Source: Cryptomeria japonica
Lineage: Eukaryota; Streptophyta; Pinopsida; Cupressales; Cupressaceae
Length of the DNA: 64,000 bases
Direction of reading: 5' to 3'
NCBI RefSeq assembly: GCF_030272615.1
Contig: NC_081414.1
Location: forward strand, 916,743,509 to 916,807,508
Under the pieces are notes generated by a model. The model saw only the letters and a list, made by a program, of their open reading frames with translations. It had not been told where the DNA came from and did no database searches. This document shows positions 47,516 through 57,826 of the stretch, one piece after another. Each line of letters starts with the position of its first letter. Position 1 is the stretch's first letter. A program made the position numbers and the translations under genes.

Positions 47516-48144
47516 TGAGTAGGCTCATCTCCTCTAGACTCTACTGAGGGCTTTGCATCTTTAGGTGCTATAGGGGCAGTTGATGGCACTAGTATCTCAT
47601 GCTATATATAGTACATGAACACACACACACACACACATATATAGATCAAGATCAATTGAAGATTTAAAATAGAAATATAGACCTAATTTATATTTAAAAT
47701 GTTCATTTTGAACTAGAGATAATTTAATGTTCATACGCATACATTCCTGACTCAGATCATCTCCTCTAGGCATTACAGTATCTGGGGCGACATAAAAAAA
47801 AACTGAGCCACTATCAACAAGATCCTACAAGGTATTTAAAAAAGAGTTGCATGTGTCAATTATATGTATCAATTAATTTAATTTTTAAATAAAATATGAT
47901 TCTGAAACTTGTATCAGTTTTTTTAAATTTAAATCAACATTAAATACCTAAAATGATGATGATGTCTATAGAAAACTATCAAGTGGATCAGGATGATCAT
48001 ATGGCCCATCTGGATGTAAACTCATCTTGATGGTCGTGTCCACCTGCACAACAAAATTAATTAAATCTAAATATTAAATCAAATGTACATGATGTTTATT
48101 TATTTATTTAAAATATTGAATGTAAGTTTGATGAACAAAATTAA

Positions 48145-48196
<52 letters not shown>

Positions 48197-48330
48197 TAAG
48201 ATAGAGTGTCAACGTACCGAATCTCTCTGCTCATCCACAACAACCGATCTTGGAGGAGCTGCACTCACCACAATGGCAGATGGGTAATCCGACGTGGAAG
48301 TCAGTGTCGTAGTGGCCCCAAACATGGGCT
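47516..48330 (-). pseudogene. Accessory gene: downstream exons
   Basis: Minus-strand coding-like islands bounded by splice-like sites. One island, 48328-48218, is exactly 37 codons, with acceptor TCTCCAG and donor GTACGT (PMFGATTTLTSTSDYPSAIV). Another from 48043 (acceptor TTGTGCAG) reads VDTTIKMSLHPDGPYDHPDP then a TAG. Near 47820-47745 the text VAPDTVMPRGDDLSQ appears, and near 47602-47517 VPSTAPIAPKDAKPSVESRG with donor GTACACG. A run of T's near 47800 seems to shift the frame. Exon assignment is by eye. Confidence 0.4.
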
Positions 48331-48396
48331 GGAGACATGCAAATGTGTAAATAGTGAAGACATATAGATAGAGAGATCTATATAAATTATGTAAAT

Positions 48397-48397
48397 T

Positions 48398-48440
<43 letters not shown>

Positions 48441-49509
48441 GCAAACTATCATGATCAGTGGATGCTCCCCGTGTAGCTGAAGAGGATGGACCATGATGTG
48501 AACTCGAAGCAAGGTGTGGAGCATCACAAGGCCCATAGCATAGTCGATGGCAACTCATACAAAAATGAGGCATCGATGTATGTGGAATGGCTATACTCAT
48601 GTCAACATCATCCTCACCAGTGTCAATGTTGCCACAGTCCAACAAATCGGCTGTCTGCTGACTAAGGCTACCAGTGAGTGTGGTCAATGAGCCCAATGTG
48701 GAGATAACAGAACGCTGATGAACAGTCATAGGTATAACAGGCATAGGAGCCACAATGGCCTGGCGACGGGCAGGTCTATTGGGGTCAATACGTGCCCCCA
48801 ACCTATGTTGTGGCATGCCACCACCAACACCCTGGAATGCTCTTATATCAAAATAATTGGGCTTTAAACCCAAAACAAACTCTGGATATAATTTTCTCAA
48901 GAAGTATAAAGGGTACTCTAAGTTGGCATGTGGTGGAGTATCAAATACCATCTGCCATCAATCCCAAAAATTATCGGCCATGCCTCAATGTGTACACCAC
49001 CCCATGGATATGCGGGATTTATTTGGTGGAATGGGTTCACCTGTGATGGGGTTTGAAAAATATGGAACAAGGTGAGATTTGTCTATTCTTAGGCTCAAAA
49101 TATCCTTATAGGAGAGACCATCAGAATAAAACCAGTGTCTCTCCTCTCTCCATGCTCGATGTGAATCGAGCTCTGCATCTATAGACCTAACTGCATCAAT
49201 AATGTTTTGCATCTTTGATGCAAAATGGTGCATGTGTGGGGATATATGTGGTGCTCTAAGGATCTCATTAACTTTCCCCTGTATGAAAATAACATTCTCA
49301 TCAATAATGGCTCGAAATCGACCCTCAGCAGAATCAGGAGGTGGAGGATGATGATCGGGTGGGGGTGGGGGTGGAGGAGGGGGTGGGGGTAGGGGTGGAG
49401 GTGGAGGAGGAGGTGGGGGTGGAGGTGGTTTACCATGGGAAAGGTCATCTGGGGGGGGTTTCTTAGGCCCTATTTCATTAAGCAAATCTTCTATATCAAA
49501 CAAACCCAT
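48397..49509 (-). pseudogene. Accessory gene: main proline-rich exon
   Basis: From ATG 49509 the protein starts MGLFDIEDLLNEIGPKKPPP, has a run of about 35 residues that is almost all Pro (49430-49335), an alpha-helical stretch with AIIDENVIFIQGKVNEILRA, then GLSYKDILSLRIDKSHLVPY. After two TGA stops in the same frame (48985, and 10 codons later) it continues MVFDTPPHANLEYPLYFLRK, LYPEFVLGLKPNYFDIRAF and a Cys-rich CMSCHRLCYGPC (near 48560). Both TGAs sit where CGA would give Arg. I recognise no family. Its place opposite the transposase suggests a second transposon protein. Confidence 0.6.
48401..48435. repeat. (AT)n microsatellite
   Basis: Alternating A and T. It falsely extends the accessory frame as a Tyr-Ile run. 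A similar (CT)n(AT)n run lies at 48150-48197. Confidence 0.9.
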
Positions 49510-49849
49510 GTGATGATGTGTATGTAATCCGAGCTCTGCATATATATATACACATGTACACATTCAATACATTTAATTAAAAATCAAATAAAAATTTAAT
49601 TCTAACTTTTGAAACTAAAACATGAATTTAAATTACAAATAATTTTAAAACATGTACAATCTACATATATATACATTGTAAACATATATACATATACAAA
49701 CTTTACAAATAGATAAATGATAAAAAAATACATGTGTACATATGAAATCAAGAACATGCACGATTTTACATATAATATATATGATCATGTACATAAGAAT
49801 TTAAAATTTACCATCTACATGAAAATGTTTATAATTAATCATCAAGTGA

Positions 49850-50170
49850 CACACATGACTTAAGGGGATTGGCCTACAGTTAGGACACGTGGCTTAAGGG
49901 GATCAAACTAGAAATAGGATAATTTTGGCTTAAGGGGATAGGCCTAAATAGGTCATAATTAAATTTTGTAATTAATCATTTAAGACACACGACTTAAATG
50001 GATTGTTCTAACTAGGACAATTGGCTTAAGGGGGTAGGCCTAATTAGGATGTATGTTAATAGATTGGCTTAAGGGGATAGATTGAATGTATGTTAATAGG
50101 GGAATTGTCGTAATAGTATGTTACGAATAGTAATTTAATGTAAATATAGTTGATTTAATATACTTAGAAT
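49850..50170 (+). repeat. GGCTTAAGGGG phrase region
   Basis: The phrases TAAGGGGATNGGCCTA and GTGGCTTAAGGGGATCAAAC recur at irregular spacing. The stretch AAGGGGATCAAACTAGAAAT is the reverse complement of part of the 144-bp unit, so this block is an inverted relative of the left array. Confidence 0.75.
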
Positions 50171-52060
50171 AGGAATTTCAAATTTAGCAACTACAAATTA
50201 TAGGATGTATGTGGCTTAAGGGGAGGAGCCTAAATTATAGGATGTACGTGCATTTCCTAATTACATGTGTCTTAAGGGGACATGGTCGAAATTAAATTAC
50301 ATTTGATCATAATTAAGTTTAATAAATTGAATATATAGTTAATAGGACCTATTTCATGCTATTTAATATATATGGCATTTAATAATATATATAGTTAATA
50401 GGTCCTAGTATGTTAAAAGGGGAATTGTCGTAATAGTATGTTTAGAGGCCCGTATGGTTGTAAATATAGTTAATTTAATGTAGTTAGAATAGGAATTTCA
50501 AATTTAGCATCTACAAATTATAGGATGTATGTGGCTTAAGGGGAGGAGCCTAAATTATAGGATGTACATGCATTTCCTAATTACATGTGTCTTAAGGGGA
50601 CATGGTCGAAATTAAATTGCATTTGATCATAATTAAGTTTAATAAATTGAATATATAGTTAATAGGACCTATTTCAAGCTATTTAATATATATGGCATTT
50701 AATAATATATATAGTTAATAGGTCCTAGTATGTTAAAAGGGGAATTGTCGTAATAGTATGTTTAGAGGCCCGTATGGTTGTAAATATAGTTAATTTAATG
50801 TACTTAGAATAGGAATTTCAAATTTAGCAACTACAAATTATAGGATGTATGTGGCTTAAGGGGATGAGCCTAAATTATACGATGTACGTGCATTTCCTAA
50901 TTACACGTGTCTTAAGGGGACATGGTCAAAATTAAATTACATTTGATCATAATTAAGTTTAATAAATTGAATATATAGTTAATAGGACTTATTTCATGTT
51001 ATTTAATATATATGGCATTTAATAATATATATAGTTAATAGGTCCTAGTATGTTAAAAGGGGAATTGTCATAATAGTATGTTTAGAGGCCTGTATGGTTG
51101 TAAATATAGTTAATTTAATGTACTTACAATAGGAATTTCAAATTTAGCAACTACAAATTATAGGATGTATGTGGCTTAAGGGGACAAGCCTAAATTATAG
51201 GATGTACATGCGTTTCCTAATTACATGTGTCTTAAGGGGACTGGTTGAAATTAAATTACATTTGTTCATAATTAAGTTTAATAAATTGAATATATAGTTA
51301 ATAGGACCTATTTCATGCTATTTAATATATATGGCATTTAAAAATATATATAGTTAATAGGTCCTAGTATGTCAAAAGGGGAATTGTCGTAATAGTATGT
51401 TAAGAGGCCCGTATGGTTGTAAATATAGTTAATTTAATGTACTTGGAATAGGAATTTCAAATTTAGCAACTACAAATTATAGGATGTATGTGGCTTCAGG
51501 GGACGAGCATAAATTCTAGGATGTACGTGCATTTCCTAATTACATGTGTCTTAAGGGGACATGGTCAAAATTAAATGATCATAATTAAGTTTAATAAATT
51601 GAATATATAGTTAATAGGACCTATTTCATGCTATTTAATATATATGGCATTTAATAATATATATAGTTAATAGGTTCTAGTATGTTAAAAGGGGAATTGT
51701 CATAATAGTATGTTTAGAGGCCCGTATGGTTGTAAATAGTTGATTTAATGTACTTAGAATAGGAATTTCAAATTTAGCATCTACAAATTATAGGATGTAT
51801 GTGGCTTAAGGGGAGAGGCATAAATTCTAGGATGTATCTGGCTTAAGGGGGCATGCCTAGAAATTATAGGATGTACGTGCAACATTTCCTAATTACATGT
51901 GTCTTAAGGGGACATGGTCCTAATTATATTACATTTGATCATAGTTAAGTTTAATAAATTGAATATATAGTTAATAGGACCTATTACATGCTATTTAAGA
52001 GGCCCGTATGGTTGTAATTAGTTAATTTCATGTAAGTTTAGAATAGGAATTTTAAATTTA
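50171..52060 (+). repeat. 320-bp satellite array (about 6 units)
   Basis: The phrase AGGAATTTCAAATTTAGCA starts units at 50171, 50491, 50811, 51131, 51450 and 51761, with a diverged last one near 52044: spacing 320, 320, 320, 319, 311, then shorter. Each unit contains GTGGCTTAAGGGG and GTGTCTTAAGGGGACATGGT. The middle units are nearly identical. Confidence 0.93.
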
Positions 52061-53170
52061 GCATCTACAACTTTTGTAATTAATCATTTAGGACACATGA
52101 CTTAAATGGATTGGGCTAATTAGGATGTATGTGGCTTAAGATGATAGGCCTAATTAGGATGTATGGGGCTTAATACAATTTGCCTAGATTATAGGATGTA
52201 TGTGGCAAGTAAAGGAAAGAAGATTTACTTTAAATATAGGACACACATGTGGCTTAAGGGGATCATTTTATCAAGTCTTAGTATATACATATAGTTAATA
52301 GGTCCTAGTATACATTTTAAAATGTCCTAGTATACATATAGTTTATAGGTCCTAGTATACATATAGTTAAGGGGATCATTATATACGAAGATTTACTTTA
52401 AATATAGTTAATAGGTCCTAGTATACATTAAAACGGGTATGATTGTAATAGTATGTTTTAAGAGGGGTATAGTCATAATTAGTTAATTAGTTAATTTCAT
52501 GTACTTAAGACACTCGACTTAAGGGGATGGACGTATGTACACAATATAGGAGATCTTATGTGGTCAAATTGGGTCATAAGGGGTACATGTTGTGTACATA
52601 AATGTTAAAAAAGTGGCATGTGTGTGACGGGCCTTTAGGACCACATTGTGTTGTAAGGGGTCACGCATGTGTTGTAACGCATGCGTGACCCCTTAGGACC
52701 ACATATGAGCCCTTTTAACATCCTATACTTAGTGTATGAAATATACCCCAACTACTAGGATGGTAAAAGGGGTCATATGTGGTCCTAAGGACTTAGGACC
52801 ATATTATGACCCATTAGAATAGAATGTGGTCCTAGTAAAGGCTCGTCATACACATACACGCATTCTAACTCAAGGTATAATATAGACATGGCTCAAACTA
52901 AATTATAGGACAAATGTGGCTTAAAAGGGGAATGAATTTGAAAATAGGAGATGGCTTAAGGGGATACATGCATGTGTTCTACAATGTACATGTGCGACCC
53001 AATGGGATCATGCATAGTGTCCTAAGGGGTCATGTATGTGGTCCTAAGGGGTCACACATGTACATTAGAATGTGCATGCATGACCCCTTAAGACCACATG
53101 ACCCCTTTGGACACTATGGCTGATCCTATGGGGTCATATGTGGTCGTAAGGGGTTGGACGTGATGTGATC
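52061..53170 (+). repeat. Diverged TTAAGGGG repeats with hairpins
   Basis: Degenerate copies of the 320-bp array elements, then a region with GGTCCTAAGGGGTCA phrases in both orientations. A perfect 16-bp hairpin TAAGGGGTCACGCATG/CATGCGTGACCCCTTA sits at 52654-52695. A related one (TAAGGGGTCACACATG) lies at 53045-53091. No gene is supported here. Confidence 0.75.
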
Positions 53171-53580
53171 TATCATAGGGGGTATGTTGTATACAATTTA
53201 AAGATGTTTTAAATAGTTTCATTTTTGTTGTAATTTTTTGGTTTTGGTTTTCATTTTTGTTTTTGTTTTGATCTTGTAAACTAAATGTTTTGGTTTTGAT
53301 TTTTTTTTTGGTTTTTGTTTCGTTTAAAACAAATCCTAATCTAATCAATTCATAAAAAAAATTCAAACTAAATTTAACTAAATTTTAAAATAAGAAAATA
53401 CTTTTCTAATTAAAATAAAATTATTGAACTAAAACACATTTTTTTCTAACAAAAAAAATAAATTTAAAACTAAAAATTATTAACAAAAAAAAAAATTTTA
53501 AACTAAAAATCTAATTTTTCAACTAAAAAATTAATCTAAACATGAATTATTGAATAAAAATGGGTATTGGGCATACCTGG
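53171..53580. other. AT-rich spacer, no gene seen
   Basis: Runs of A and T with TTTTGGTTTTG phrases. Short open frames are low-complexity artefacts. Confidence 0.5.
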
Positions 53581-53630
53581 AAGACTAGAAGGCAAGTTGC
53601 TAGCAATTCTTGTGAGGGCTCCACACCTTG

Positions 53631-53877
53631 AATCGGGATCCCGTATGATAAAAATGAACCGCATTACGTTAAAAAAATAAATTATATATTCGAAACGGGA
53701 TCCCGTGTTGAAATGAAATGGGATCCCGTTTCATTTCTGGTTTCATTTCAACATGGGATCCTGTTTCATTTTCAAAATGGGATCCCGTTTGGAGCTCTAG
53801 GCTCGGGATCTCTAGGCCCATGGGATCCAGTTTGATTTTAGGCTCGGGATGCCGACAGCCAACGGGATCTCGATTTG
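53631..53877 (+). repeat. Right subterminal GGGATCCCGTTT palindromes
   Basis: At least six copies of ACGGGATCCCGT or one-off variants (53634, 53694, 53728, 53754, 53779, 53861). Part is a fold-back with GTTGAAATGAAA/TTTCATTTCAAC arms. The cluster mirrors the left one at 41793-41932, although it sits much closer to its TIR. Confidence 0.85.
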
Positions 53878-53934
53878 TTTCCTATTCTTTCCACCTGATT
53901 TCAACTTTTTAACTAAGTCCAAAACTTCCACATT

Positions 53935-53962
53935 AAGTGGACACAACTTCTTGCACTTACCC
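53935..53962 (-). repeat. Right terminal inverted repeat
   Basis: Reverse complement of the left TIR, 28 of 28 bases, ending CTTACCC directly before TTAT. Confidence 0.95.
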
Positions 53963-55608
53963 TTATGTGATATGTGGAAAATATCGGTGCAGCCTGTGAG
54001 TCCACATGGCAGGTTGAATGCAATTGATTGTATGACATTGAAGGTATATTTTGATGCCATGAATGCCTATTGAGAGACCAGTTAGTCCTTGTGGCTATTA
54101 ACCAAGTTTGACTGAGTGATTTGGACGATGAATGACGAGAATTCAATGACTCAGTGCATATTGATAGACACAGAGGTCCACGTGGTTGTTTGACCAACTT
54201 TGACAAAATATGCTAAACGATAAAATTGATGCCACAGATGCCTGCCAACAGATAAGATAATGCACGTGGCTATTGACCATGCTTGACCAAGTGTTTTGGA
54301 TGTCAAAAATAAAGATAAGTGGCTTCCAGGTGGTCAAATATGAATGTTGATATGCAGAGGTTGGTGCCTGCAAAGTTGGTGCACATAAATGAAGTTGTTG
54401 TTGATCTTTTTAAGGTGGGTCAAGAGAGAAATAATGCATTAATGGTGAACAAAATACATACTATTTGTGTGTCTTGAGGAAGGATATCAAATCCCATCAG
54501 GAAGATGAAGTTTACTAAACTTAGTAGCTGGTACACAAAGAATTATCTGAAGTCAGAAGACAGTGCATTTATTTTAGGCTGCTATCTGTTTGAGTGGTTT
54601 GTACGGAGAATTCGATCAGTAGGTAGATATGATCTCTTAGAGACTCAAGAAGATTGGATTTTTAATCCATCCTTGGAGGGAAATCTTGTTGGTACAATGT
54701 TGATCGAATGAAGAGGCGGTTGATGAGATTTGATAGGTGTAGATGAGGTAGCTAAGTTGGTAGAGCTGTGTGGACAAGTGGTAGAGATAGTAGGGAGATG
54801 AAAAGATAAGTGTAAGCCACAAGTTTTGTGTGCAAGTCGGTGAGGAGGAGTTGTAAGTGAAGTAGATAAGTGAGAATAGGTTGCAGAAAAAGTAGCAACA
54901 TAGACATAGAAGAGCACAAAGGTGCAATACAGAGACCAAAGATCTGAGAGTGCAGATCTGAAGCTGATAACACAATGGGGTTATATACACCATGAGAGGT
55001 AGAGAAAGAGGATTGAATCGAGCAGAGGTCAAAGGGCTGGATGCAAAGATAAGAAAAAGATAGAGAGTAGAGAGCATAGAATAAGAGCAGACATAGATAT
55101 AGAGAAGAGAGATGAGATTGAGGCCTGAGATCAGAGAGCAGAAAAGAGTCAAGTCAATCTCAAGAGTAGAATAATAAGGTGTTACAAAACCTCATTTGTA
55201 ACAAGGTGCATAAATTATATTTTTAATTTATCTTCATTCTAGTCAACTAAGTGGGTGCTCACATTAGGGGTTTGTGCCCATAAAGCTAGGGGTTGATGCT
55301 CATTAGGTTGGTTCCCATAAACTTCAGGGGTTGGTGCTCCTTGGGTTGACGCCCTAAAAATTGTAATTAGTTTTATTTGTGAGGTTGGATTGGAGAAGTA
55401 GACTCCAGCTACATTTCTCACTAAGGTTTTTCCCCACCATGGGTTTTCCTCATAAATCTTGTGTCATGTGTTTGTTGTGTGTGTGAGTGTGTTTTTATAT
55501 CTCTGCTCATGGTTTTATGATTACTATTATTAGAATATTATTTGTTTAGAAAGTTAAATTTTTTGATTACCACTGATTCACCCCCCTCGAGCAATGGTCC
55601 ATTGTGTT

Positions 55609-56050
55609 CCTCTAGTCTATAGAGAAGAATATGGTGAAGAATGGTGAATGAAAGAAAAAAGAAGTTATGGTTTGGAGAAAGAAGGAGGTGAATAATGAAA
55701 TCAAGCCTGATATACTAGAATCCGGTGCAGGTACCTCTTCCTTTGGTAACTGAGATTATTGTTTCGGCTTAGGGGGAGTTATTAAGGAAAGTCATTTGAT
55801 CCCCTCTTATGAGCTTACTCATGTTGTGAGTTAGACATGATTTGTTTGAGATAATTTTATTGACAAGATAATTTTTGGTGGCAAAACCCTAGGAGGAATT
55901 GGTAAGATAAATTTGGGAATTTGAGATCATTTTCTTCATTATGCAAAAATAATTGTTTGAAGAGAAGGAGCATCAGTTAAAGAGAAAAGTAGAGAAAGTG
56001 ATCATGGAATCAAAGATGATTGTTAGAGAATCGAGCAACAAAAAATTTTA
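55609..56050 (+). pseudogene. Copia A gag, last part
   Basis: After LTR E, a broken frame with VMVWRKKEVNNEIKPDILES resembles the 'KKVWRKK' end of copia gags. No protease or integrase follows. Confidence 0.4.
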
Positions 56051-56054
56051 GACT

Positions 56055-57490
56055 TTGGAAAAGGTACGATTAGATGAATTTAACAAGGAAAAGATTAGAA
56101 AGATGGAAAGTAGTTTAAATGAAGTAGATTTGCAAAAGGTTAAGGAGTTAGGGAATAAAGGAATGGATTTGAGGAGTGAGTTCCTTTGGTTTGACAATGA
56201 GGATGTGATCATATTAATTCTAAGTCGAGTGCAGAATGATTGTATCATGTTGGACAAACCCTATCCAATTTCCAAGGACAATATTTCAGCTGTTACTGAC
56301 CCGTGGGATAAAGGGAGTGTTCTAGTTAAGAAGAGTATAAAGAACAAATAAGTTGAAACCCTAAACGGTGTGATGGGAGATCAGAGAGAGAGCTTTTGAT
56401 TGAAAAAATCATCAATCCCATGATGAGGTATGTTATGTATGGTATAGATTACAAGATTTATTTCAAAAATAAGGAAGGTTCTACTTCGACTATTGCTATG
56501 TATCTTTCCTCCATGATTGATATGGAAGATTTTGTGTTTGACTTGTGTGTATTGTTAAACAATCAGTTGTTAGAGAATATGAGAATGACAAAAGATCAAG
56601 GTCACCCCTTCCAATTTGGATCATTGCTTGTATGTTTGGAATGTTCTATTTGAGATCTTTTACTAGCAAAGAAAAATGTGTTGTGGGAATCTCGAGTCCC
56701 AGTTGTTAGGAAGATCTTTCAGTATCTTAATGGATTGCAAAGAAGTGTTGAAGCTTCTGATGTTTATTTTAGATCATTTCAAGATATGTGGAGTATCAAT
56801 TCAATATCCCCTACTACCAGTTTGACTAGGGAGGGTCTGGCCTTTGGAAAGAGGAAGCTAAAGGAGACCATGTCTTTTGGTTCTTCAGAACTTGAGAAGA
56901 GGTGGAAAAAAATGAAACAGGAAGAAGAAATTGAGTTGGATGATCTGGAATCCCTTGTGATTAAGGAAGAATTGGAGATTGCAAAGCAAGACATAGATGA
57001 TTCAAAGGAAGAAGCGAATAACATGTAGGATATGTTGGAAAAATGTAAATATGCTAAAAGGACTTTATCATAATGCATAAATGAGATGAGAGACTATATC
57101 AATAGTGAAAACAAAGTACATATATTGTCTATAATGGCCGACTGCTATGGTGAAGCATAAAGCAAAAACTGAACTTGTTGAAGAAGAATTGAATTCTATG
57201 GGCAAGTCAATTGATTTTCTGAATGACAAGATGGTGAGCAAAGGAAAAAGGTGAATTCCCTGCAGGTTGAGTTGCTGTTCTTACAAAGGCAGAAGGAAGA
57301 TTATGTGAGTGTTTTTTGGAAAGTTAAGGTGATTTTTGAAGCTAAACTGGAACATTTCTTAGTATTGCTTGGTGATGCAGTTGAGTATGAGAAGAATCCA
57401 TTTGCTCTTGACAATTTTTCTCATGATATTGATGTGTTGGTGGAGTGCATAAGTTTATCTATTAGCATTAAATTGGTTGTTCATTCATGA
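56055..57490 (+). pseudogene. Unknown coiled-coil ORF of copia A
   Basis: Coding-like sequence in two frames. The N-terminal part (56055-56351) is Lys/Glu-rich with FNKEKIRKMESSLNEVDLQK. After a frame shift, 56396-57028 reads INPMMRYVMYGIDYKIYFKN, DQGHPFQFGSLLVCLECSI and VLWESRVPVVRKIFQYLNGL, then a strongly charged coiled coil (SSELEKRWKKMKQEEEIELD, LEIAKQDIDDSKEEANNM). A last piece (57251-57490) ends before the polypurine tract. It matches no copia enzyme. Its position before the 3' LTR is that of the extra, env-like frame of some Sireviruses, but there is no membrane segment to support that. Confidence 0.5.
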
Positions 57491-57811
57491 AAGATTCTCC
57501 TTCTAGAGCTTAAGGAGAAATACACCCTGTTTTTCATAAGAAAAGCAGTTAAGAATCTTTTTTTTGATTGGCATACAATTTTGGCATTTTTTTGTTGGTG
57601 TTGAACACATTTATTTATTTATTTCTTTGTCATCAAAGACACCCTTTGTCATTGATGTCAAAGGGGGAGAAAGGTAGATGGAAAAAGGTATGTGGAGAAA
57701 TAGGGAGAAATGTAGAATAATGGACATATATGAGTAAGGGGGAGTTACATGCAAATATTCATGCAAACATGTTTTCGAGATTATTATTTTTTGAGATGTT
57801 TTGCCATCAAT

Positions 57812-57826
57812 GACAAAGGGGGAGAT
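57812..57826 (+). other. Copia A polypurine tract
   Basis: GACAAAGGGGGAGAT directly precedes the LTR start TGTTAAATG. This is the usual plant copia form. Confidence 0.85.

Larger units (their letters stand above)
40897..53962 (+). mobile_element. 13-kb DNA transposon with transposase and accessory gene
   Basis: Perfect 28-bp terminal inverted repeats starting GGGTAAGTGCAAGAAGTTGT, flanked by TTAT on both sides (40893-40896 and 53963-53966). Order from the left: TIR; palindrome cluster; rightward transposase gene (42118-45290); ~144-bp satellite array; leftward accessory gene (about 47500-49509); 320-bp satellite array; CACGCATG hairpins; palindrome cluster; TIR. The 4-bp duplication and the transposase motifs suggest a Sola-like family, from memory only. 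Without the transposon, the LTR E text reads through. Stops in both genes show this copy is inactive. Confidence 0.88.
39437..55608 (+). mobile_element. Copia-type LTR E, split by the 13-kb DNA transposon
   Basis: The outer parts (39437-40896 and about 53967-55608, ~3.1 kb together) read as one long LTR. It opens with the TTGTCATTGATGTCAACATG phrase common to copia LTRs here, and its end has AAGGTTTTTCCCCACCATGG near 55425 and ATTCACCCCCCT at 55575. No primer site follows; copia A gag text (WRKKEVNNEIKPD) resumes soon after. I could not find a target duplication, so both outer ends are approximate. Confidence 0.5.

Noticed and set aside
49179-49448. A His/Pro/Leu-rich frame overlapping the accessory exon
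   Set aside because: It is the shifted reading of the polyproline tract. The frame with MGLFDIEDLL continues much further and is preferred.
40897-53962. Assignment to PIF/Harbinger (TTA/TAA duplications) or CACTA
   Set aside because: The TIR does not begin CACTA. The flanks fit TTAT better than a 3-bp TTA, and the transposase lacks motifs I associate with either family.
55239-55421. A short frame with apparent exon-like text
   Set aside because: It falls within LTR E near its TTTTTCCCCACCATGG tail and matches no protein.
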